Notes under the pieces: generated by a model
Told to the model about the DNA's origin: nothing
What the model saw: the letters and a program-made list of their open reading frames with translations, nothing else
Database searches by the model: none
Translations under genes and position numbers: made by a program
Shown: piece after piece, positions 59,252 through 64,000 of the stretch
Layout of the letters: each line of letters begins with the position of its first letter
Numbering within the stretch: the first letter of the stretch is position 1
NCBI RefSeq assembly: GCF_001905545.1
Contig: NZ_LIPD01000007.1
Coordinates: forward strand, 404,340-468,339
DNA: 64,000 bases
From: Streptomyces sp. CB02056
GTDB lineage: Bacteria > Actinomycetota > Actinomycetes > Streptomycetales > Streptomycetaceae
Direction of reading: 5' to 3'

Positions 59252-59932
59252 ATGCCCTCACAGCCCATCAGGCCCACCACCCTGCCGGTCCTGCCCTACC
59301 GCAAGCCCACCCGGGGCCGGGACTACTGGGTCCTGGACAACGTGCTGCCCGACCCGGACGCCGTCCGGGAGCGCTGTCTGGCCCGCGGGGACTGGACCGA
59401 GGGCTACCCGCACCGCCCCGAGACCTGGCCAGGGCTGCGCACCATGCCGGGCCTGGAACCCGGGGAACTGGCCCGGGTCGAGTCGCTGGTCCGCAAGGCC
59501 ACCGGCGCCTCCCGGCTCTGGGTGCAGAGCACCCCGGGCGGCGGCACGCTCAACCACAACTGCGTCCAGGTCGTCGGCGCCGGGGAATCGGAATCCCGCC
59601 CCCACACCGACTCCCGCGCGCTCTGCCGCTACGCCGCCGTCCTCTACCTCAGCCCCGGCGCCCCGAAGGACGCCGGCACCAGCTTCTACCGCCAGCAGTT
59701 CCCCGGCGGCCGCCTCGGCGGCAACCTGGTCAACGCCCCGCACAACAACCTGGTCGAGGCACTCGGCACCCGCCACGTTCCCGGTGACCACTTCACCGAG
59801 GACGTCCGCGTCCCCAACCGCTACAACCAGCTGCTCCTCTACCACGCCAACCTGATCCACAGCGCCACCGGCTACTACGGCACCGACCTGGCCGAGCGGC
59901 GGATGACGGCGGTCTTCTTCTGGATGGCCTGA
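59252..59932 (+). CDS. DUF6445-type putative iron-oxygenase-fold protein
   Basis: A 226-residue protein. It has YWVLDNVLPDPDAVRE, then RPHTDSRALCRYAAVLYLS with a His-x-Asp at 118-120 and a late His203 in HANLIHSATGYYG, the spacing of 2-oxoglutarate/Fe(II)-dependent dioxygenase-like folds. The family I recall is DUF6445; no reaction is established. The ATG at 59252 is chosen since the preceding frame is poorly coding. It is 118 bp downstream of the TetR gene but probably has its own promoter. What it oxidises, if anything, is unknown. Confidence 0.7.
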   Translation: MPSQPIRPTTLPVLPYRKPTRGRDYWVLDNVLPDPDAVRERCLARGDWTEGYPHRPETWPGLRTMPGLEPGELARVESLVRKATGASRLWVQSTPGGGTLNHNCVQVVGAGESESRPHTDSRALCRYAAVLYLSPGAPKDAGTSFYRQQFPGGRLGGNLVNAPHNNLVEALGTRHVPGDHFTEDVRVPNRYNQLLLYHANLIHSATGYYGTDLAERRMTAVFFWMA

Positions 59933-59962
59933 CCCCCACCCACCCTCCGGACGACCCGCCCC

Positions 59963-60139
59963 TCAGTCGGCGCCCACGTGCGCCAGACTCGCCCTGGTCA
60001 GCGCCGCCGCCAACCGGGCCTGGTCCGCCGGCCCGACCAGCGCCCCCAGTGCGGCCGGTTCACCCGGCAGCCCGAGCGTCCGGGCCTCCGCCGGCACCCG
60101 CTCGTCGACGTAGGGCCGCAGCGAGGGCCAGACCGCCAT
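59963..60139 (-). pseudogene. C-terminal-looking gene remnant
   Basis: A 58-residue open frame, ATG 60139 to TGA 59963, starts MAVWPSLRPYVDERVPAEAR and shows strong coding character (GC3 bias, acidic and Ala/Leu-rich helices) but looks like the last part of a longer protein. In frame it meets a TGA 21 bp upstream of the ATG, and I see no upstream start. Remnant of a deleted gene is the likely explanation; a real short protein is possible. The remainder of the 59933-60286 gap holds no other signal except the murQ ribosome site region. Confidence 0.45.
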
Positions 60140-60286
60140 CGCCTCGCGCCGGCCCCCTCATGCCCGCCATCCACGCTTGCCCGGATTCGGGCACCCCGCA
60201 CCCGGGGAGGCTGGCCGCATGAACGAGCGAATCATCGGACGATGTGCCTGGGCGAATAGCACTGCCGCGCGAAGCGAGGCGGGCGC

Positions 60287-61192
60287 ATGAGTCGTGACAC
60301 CGTTCCCGCGACCGAGACCATCCGCCCCGAGTGGGCCGCGATCGACGAGTTGCCCACGGTCGAGCTGCTCCGGCTGATGAACGCCGAGGACCGTACGGTG
60401 CCCGAGGCCGTCGCCGGGGAGTTGGAGCGGATCGCCGCCGTGGTCGACGCCGTGGCCGCCCGGATGGCGCGTGGTGGCCGGCTGGTCTACGCGGGCGCCG
60501 GGACGGCCGGGCGGCTCGGCGTGCTGGACGCCGTCGAGTGCCCGCCGACCTTCGGCACCGATCCGGCGCTGGTCGTCGGCCTGATCGCGGGCGGGCGCCC
60601 GGCCGTCACGGCGGCGGCCGAGGGCGCCGAGGACCGCACCGACCTCGCCGAGGCCGATGTGGCCGCACTCGCCCTCACCTCCGCCGACACCCTGGTGGGC
60701 GTCTCCGCCTCCGGCCGTACGCCCTACCCGCTGGCCGCCGTCCGCGCCGCGCGCGCGGCGGGGGCGCTGACCGTCGGGCTGGCGTGCAACCGCGGCTCGG
60801 CGCTCGCGGCCGCGGCCGAGTTGGGCATCGAGGTGGAGGTCGGCCCCGAAGTGCTGGCCGGATCGACCCGGCTCAAGGCGGGCACGGCGCAGAAGTTGGT
60901 GCTCAACCTGCTCTCCACGGCCGTGATGGTCCGGCTCGGCCGGACGTACGGAAATCTGATGGTCGACCTCCGCGCCACCAACGACAAGCTGCGCGACCGC
61001 GCCCGACGGATCGTCGCCGAGGCGACCGGCGCCGACGGGACCGCGGTCGACCGCGCCCTGAGCGCGACCGGCGGCCGGGTCAAGGACGCCATCCTCTCCC
61101 TGCTCGCGGACGTGGACGCCCCCACCGCAGCGCGCCTGCTCACGGCCTCGGAGGGACGGCTGCGCGAAGCCCTCCGCCTCGCCCGGCCGTAG
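60287..61192 (+). CDS. murQ: N-acetylmuramic acid 6-phosphate etherase
   Basis: A 301-residue SIS-domain enzyme. VYAGAGTAGRLGVLDAVECPPTFG near the start, EGAEDRTDLAEAD, VSASGRTPY and the run NLLSTAVMVRLGRTYGNLMVDL with LRATNDKLRDRA are near-identical to MurQ. It splits the lactyl ether of MurNAc-6-phosphate to give GlcNAc-6-phosphate in peptidoglycan recycling. The ATG at 60287 follows gaggcggg. No partner murK or nagB is adjacent. The 3' end carries a 26-bp tandem duplication that includes the stop codon. Confidence 0.95.
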   Translation: MSRDTVPATETIRPEWAAIDELPTVELLRLMNAEDRTVPEAVAGELERIAAVVDAVAARMARGGRLVYAGAGTAGRLGVLDAVECPPTFGTDPALVVGLIAGGRPAVTAAAEGAEDRTDLAEADVAALALTSADTLVGVSASGRTPYPLAAVRAARAAGALTVGLACNRGSALAAAAELGIEVEVGPEVLAGSTRLKAGTAQKLVLNLLSTAVMVRLGRTYGNLMVDLRATNDKLRDRARRIVAEATGADGTAVDRALSATGGRVKDAILSLLADVDAPTAARLLTASEGRLREALRLARP

Positions 61193-61240
61193 CAGCCCTC
61201 CGCCTCGCCCGGCCGTAGCAGCCCTCCACCGCGCCCGGCT
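61170..61240. repeat. 26-bp tandem repeat at the murQ stop
   Basis: Two perfect copies (61170-61195, 61196-61221), starting ccctccgcctcg, and a partial third (61222-61240) lie at the 3' end of murQ. The TAG stop (61190-61192) is inside the first copy and repeated in the second. Confidence 0.88.
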
Positions 61241-61277
61241 AAAATCCCGCCCGGCCGTAGCCCCGTCCCCCGCCAAC

Positions 61278-61790
61278 TCACCCCAACCGCACGTCCGCCG
61301 CCACGACGACCTCGCCGAGGCGCGGGAAGTCCAGTTCCACCGACGCCCGGTGCTCCTCCGCCGTGAGCGCGGCCATCGCGTCCTCGACGAACACCAGCCG
61401 GTACCCGTGGTCGCCGGCGGCCCGGGCGCTGGACTCCACGCCGAGGTTGGTGGCGATCCCGGTGAACACCAGGGTCTCCACGCCCCGCGCCCGCAGCAGC
61501 CCGTCCAGGCCGGTGCCCTGGAAGGCTCCGATGGTGCGCTTCACCACGACCTCGTCGGCCACCGCCGCGACCTCCGCGACCAGCCCGCTCCCGGGCGGCT
61601 GCTCAGCGACGTTCGGCCGCTCGACCCGCACCGCGACCACGGGCGCGCCCGCCGCCCGGAACTCCCGGGCCAGCTCCAGCGAGGCCTCCACCACCTCCGA
61701 ACCGGTGCGCGGCGCGAGCGGGTTGGCGACGATCCGGTCCATCAGGTCGATCAGGACCAGGGCCGTACTGCGGGGATCAAGGGTGGTCAT
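61278..61790 (-). CDS. isochorismatase-family hydrolase
   Basis: About 170 residues from ATG 61790; GTG at 61799 is also possible. It has ALVLIDLMD (catalytic Asp), VVKRTIGAFQGTGLDGLL (catalytic Lys), and VFTGIATNLGVESSARAAGDHGY where the usual Cys is replaced by Gly (NLGVES), the subtype seen in isochorismatase-proper rather than cysteine hydrolases. The substrate cannot be assigned. It lies 20 bp downstream of the TetR gene on the same strand, likely co-transcribed. Confidence 0.83.
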   Translation of the reverse strand: MTTLDPRSTALVLIDLMDRIVANPLAPRTGSEVVEASLELAREFRAAGAPVVAVRVERPNVAEQPPGSGLVAEVAAVADEVVVKRTIGAFQGTGLDGLLRARGVETLVFTGIATNLGVESSARAAGDHGYRLVFVEDAMAALTAEEHRASVELDFPRLGEVVVAADVRLG

Positions 61791-61809
61791 GGACGTCACG
61801 CTAGTCCAG

Positions 61810-62529
61810 TCACGCCGGCCCGTCCGACGACGGCCCCTCCTGCGCCCGGCCCTCCGAGGCCTGGCCCGCCGAGGCCCGTGCCTCCGAAGCCGGAGCGCAC
61901 TCCGCCGCCTCCCGCGCGATCTCCGCCCGGAACCCCTCGATCAGCACCCGCAGCCCGTACTCGAAGTCCGCGTCGTGGTCGGTCATCCGCAGCACGTCCA
62001 CCGCCTCGCGCAGCAGCGGCAGTTCGCGCAGCGCCTCGTCCGGGAACGGCGGCCGGTCGCGGTCCGCGGTGTCCTGCCGCCAGGCCTGCTCCTCGGTGAC
62101 CCAGCCCATGATGTACCGGTCGACGGTCAGCAGCAGCCGCAGCGCAGTACGCGGGCGCAGCCCGGCCCCGCACAGGGCGGCCAACTGGGCCTCGACCGCC
62201 GGGAGTTCGTCCTCGCTGGGCAGGGTGCCCGCGTGTACCCGGGCGCCGTCGCGGTAGGCGAGCAGGGCGCCGCGCTTGGCGCGGGCGTCGGCAGCGATCC
62301 ACTCGGGCCAGTGCGCCGGGTCCGGCTCGCGGTCGGGCGGGAGGGCCTCGGCGAGCATCGCCTCGGCCATCAGATCGAGCAGTTCCCGCTTGTTCTTGAA
62401 GTGCCAGTACAACGCCGGTGACTGGACGCCGAGTTCACGGGCGAGCCGACGGGTGGTCAGCCCGTCGATGCCCTCCTCGTCGAGCAGGCGCAGCGCCGTG
62501 CGCACCACCTCGTCGCGTTGCAGCGCCAT
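61810..62529 (-). CDS. TetR-family regulator, tetracycline-repressor-like
   Basis: A 239-residue protein. Its N-terminus is VVRTALRLLDEEGIDGLTTRRLARELGVQSPALYWHFKNKRELLDLMAEAM, strikingly like TetR of Tn10 (GLTTRKLAQKLGV, LYWHVKNK). The C-terminal helical domain fits TetR_C and is followed by a Ser/Ala/Glu-rich tail. It diverges from an MFS pump over two operators, one of which, TTTATC-AGC-GATAAG, resembles tetO. The ligand may or may not be a tetracycline. Confidence 0.9.
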   Translation of the reverse strand: MALQRDEVVRTALRLLDEEGIDGLTTRRLARELGVQSPALYWHFKNKRELLDLMAEAMLAEALPPDREPDPAHWPEWIAADARAKRGALLAYRDGARVHAGTLPSEDELPAVEAQLAALCGAGLRPRTALRLLLTVDRYIMGWVTEEQAWRQDTADRDRPPFPDEALRELPLLREAVDVLRMTDHDADFEYGLRVLIEGFRAEIAREAAECAPASEARASAGQASEGRAQEGPSSDGPA

Positions 62530-62567
62530 CCGATCGCCCTCCTGGGTTATCCGCTTGCCAGACCCAC

Positions 62568-62611
62568 CTTATCGCCGATAAGTTCCCGAGCTGGAATTTA
62601 TCAGCGATAAG
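62568..62611. promoter_or_regulatory. paired tetO-like operators
   Basis: CTTATCG-C-CGATAAG (62568-62582) and TTTATC-AGC-GATAAG (62597-62611) are two palindromes with centres 29 bp apart, like the tandem tetO1/tetO2 arrangement. They lie between TetR (62529) and MFS (62657). Confidence 0.82.
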
Positions 62612-62656
62612 GACGGCCGTCGCGACGCCGACGACCGCGAAGGGATCCCACCCCTC

Positions 62657-63970
62657 GTGACCTCCAACCCGAACCCCACCTCCGGACCCGACCCCACCTC
62701 CAGCCCCGACCGCCCCTGGTCCCGCCTGCTGCCGAACACCGCCCCCTGGCGCTCCTCCCGGGACTTCCGGCTGACCTGGACCTCCGGCACCGTCACCCTG
62801 CTCGGCTCGATCTTCACCATGACCGCGATCCCACTCCAGATCGCCGACCTCACCGGCTCGCCGCTGGCCGTGGGCGCGGTCGGCGCGGTCGAGCTCGTGC
62901 CCGTCATCCTGTTCGGCCTCTACGGCGGCGTCCTCGCCGACCGCGCCGACCGCCGCACCGTCGCCCTGGCCACCGAGGTCGCCCTGGCCACGCTCAGCGC
63001 CTTACTGCTGGCCAACGCGCTGCTCGGCGCCCCCGCCGTCTGGCCGCTCTACGTCGCCGCCGGGGTGGCGGCGGCGATCCAGGGCATCCAGCAGCCCTCG
63101 GTCGAGGCGATGGTCCCCCGCCTGGTGCCCCAGGACCAGCTGGTGGCGGCGGGTGCCCTGCTCTCCCTGCGCTGGAGCATCGGTGGCGTGGCCGCCCCGG
63201 CGGCGGCCGGCCTGCTGATCGCGACCGCCGGCGTCCCGGCGGCCTACCTGGTCGACCTCGGCACCTTCCTGCTCTCGATCGCCCTGCTCGCCCGGGTCCG
63301 GCCGGTCCCCTCGGAGCGGGACGCCGAGGCGCCGCAGCTCACCGAGTTCCTCGACGGCGCCCGGTACGCGGCCCGGCGGCCCGATCTGGTCGGCACCTAC
63401 CTGGCCGACCTCGCGGCCACCGTCTTCGCCCTGCCCACCGCGCTCTTCCCGTTCCTCGCCGCGGAGTTGGACGCCACCTGGGCGCTCGGCCTGCTCTACT
63501 CGGCCGGTGCGGCCGGCAGCCTGATCGCCGCCGCGACCGGCGGGTGGGCGGAGCGGGTGCACCGGCACGGCCGGCTGGTCCTGCTCTCCGCGGCGCTGGT
63601 CGGCGCGGCGACGGCGGCGGCCGCCTTCGCCCCGGGCCTGTGGGCCGTCCTGCTCTGCCTGGCCGTCGCGGGCGGCGCGCACTGGGTCGGCGACACCTTC
63701 CGCAGCGCCATCTGGAACCAGTCCATTCCGGACGAACTCCGGGGCCGAGCGGCCGGGTTGGAGATGCTGATCGGCTCCGCCGGGCCGGCCCTGGGCGACC
63801 TGCGGGCGGGCGGGCTCGCGGCCCGCCAGGGCATCCGGGCGGCGCTGCGCACGGGGGGCCTACTCTGCCTCGGCAGCTCGGCCGCCGTGTCCGCCGCGCT
63901 CCCCGCGCTCTGGCGCTACGACCAGCGGGCGCACCGCACCGGGCCGGCCGCGCCGGAGCCCACCCCGTGA
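62657..63970 (+). CDS. MFS transporter, EntS/enterobactin-exporter-like
   Basis: A 437-residue, 12-helix MFS protein of the MFS_3 group. FRLTWTSGTVTLLGSIFTMTAIPLQI at the N-terminus, YGGVLADRADRRTVAL (motif A), and AIQGIQQPSVEAMVPRLVPQDQLVAAGALLSLRWSIGGVAAPAAAGLL are all characteristic. The N-terminus is Pro/Ser-rich and likely disordered. GTG at 62657 follows a gaaggga-like site. With the divergent TetR and tetO-like pair it is probably a regulated drug- or siderophore-export module. Confidence 0.87.
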   Translation: MTSNPNPTSGPDPTSSPDRPWSRLLPNTAPWRSSRDFRLTWTSGTVTLLGSIFTMTAIPLQIADLTGSPLAVGAVGAVELVPVILFGLYGGVLADRADRRTVALATEVALATLSALLLANALLGAPAVWPLYVAAGVAAAIQGIQQPSVEAMVPRLVPQDQLVAAGALLSLRWSIGGVAAPAAAGLLIATAGVPAAYLVDLGTFLLSIALLARVRPVPSERDAEAPQLTEFLDGARYAARRPDLVGTYLADLAATVFALPTALFPFLAAELDATWALGLLYSAGAAGSLIAAATGGWAERVHRHGRLVLLSAALVGAATAAAAFAPGLWAVLLCLAVAGGAHWVGDTFRSAIWNQSIPDELRGRAAGLEMLIGSAGPALGDLRAGGLAARQGIRAALRTGGLLCLGSSAAVSAALPALWRYDQRAHRTGPAAPEPTP

Positions 63971-64000
63971 CGCACCCGCCGCACCCACCCCACGACTGCT

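Noticed and set aside
61278-61790. Loss of the active-site cysteine in the isochorismatase-family protein, as sign of decay
   Set aside because: Gly at this position with NLGVES is the normal pattern of the isochorismatase subtype; the other conserved residues are intact.

Overview
The window is about 64 kb of very GC-rich DNA with strong third-position G/C bias, frequent GTG and TTG starts, and many divergently paired regulators. The families present (MmyB-type XRE, WYL, PadR, many TetR; an Mca-like mycothiol amidase; a secreted tripeptidyl-aminopeptidase-like hydrolase; a Pls/PosA-type peptide synthetase) point to a Streptomycetaceae chromosome, Streptomyces or Kitasatospora. I saw no rRNA, tRNA, CRISPR array, phage or insertion sequence. 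It reads as a chromosomal accessory/arm-like region made of small regulator-plus-target modules.

Layout. 0-12 kb: end of a TetR gene, a small conserved protein, a purine-type phosphoribosyltransferase, a WYL regulator divergent from a VOC protein, an MmyB-type regulator divergent from a quinone reductase, a large ATPase-LuxR regulator, a LysG/LysE amino-acid export pair, and a PadR/membrane-protein pair. 12-16 kb: an amidase, MFS transporter and GntR regulator operon. 16-23 kb: a StyA-like flavin monooxygenase, a type II thioesterase, a serpin, a nonsense-interrupted small gene, a P-loop kinase-like protein and an AMP-dependent ligase. 23-31 kb: a MacB/FtsX-type ABC system with two large permeases, one ATPase carrying a C-terminal AbrB-like domain, and a second ATPase divergent from them. 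31-39.5 kb: a Tat-exported berberine-bridge-type oxidase, a secreted tripeptidyl-peptidase-like hydrolase, a TetR regulator facing an FAD monooxygenase, and a MarR regulator with a two-gene target operon.

39.9-48.8 kb is the most notable part: a 1320-residue Pls-type synthetase (adenylation, thiolation, membrane segments, three tandem C-terminal domains) whose specificity residues look lysine-like, translationally coupled to an M1 metallopeptidase, followed by a class C beta-lactamase-like serine hydrolase and an olsB-olsA ornithine-lipid operon. My inference is a poly-epsilon-lysine (or related cationic homopolymer) locus with a polymer-processing peptidase beside it and possibly a membrane-lipid adaptation module.

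48.8-64 kb: three efflux (MFS)/TetR pairs, each with clear palindromic operators, interspersed with a proline iminopeptidase, a YdcF-like protein, a hotdog thioesterase, a secreted PHB-depolymerase-like esterase, an Mca-like amidase, a DUF6445-type oxygenase-like protein, murQ and an isochorismatase-family hydrolase.

Two patterns recur across the window and are not explained by the genes. (1) Short tandem arrays with periods of 10, 13, 14, 15, 19, 23 and 26 bp lie at or just after stop codons at seven places. In three of them the array includes a stop codon or begins in it, and two are followed by a hairpin. (2) A palindrome of the form TGAC-N5-GTCA appears upstream of the monooxygenase, the AMP ligase, the oxidase and, twice, the Pls synthetase, which suggests a shared regulator.
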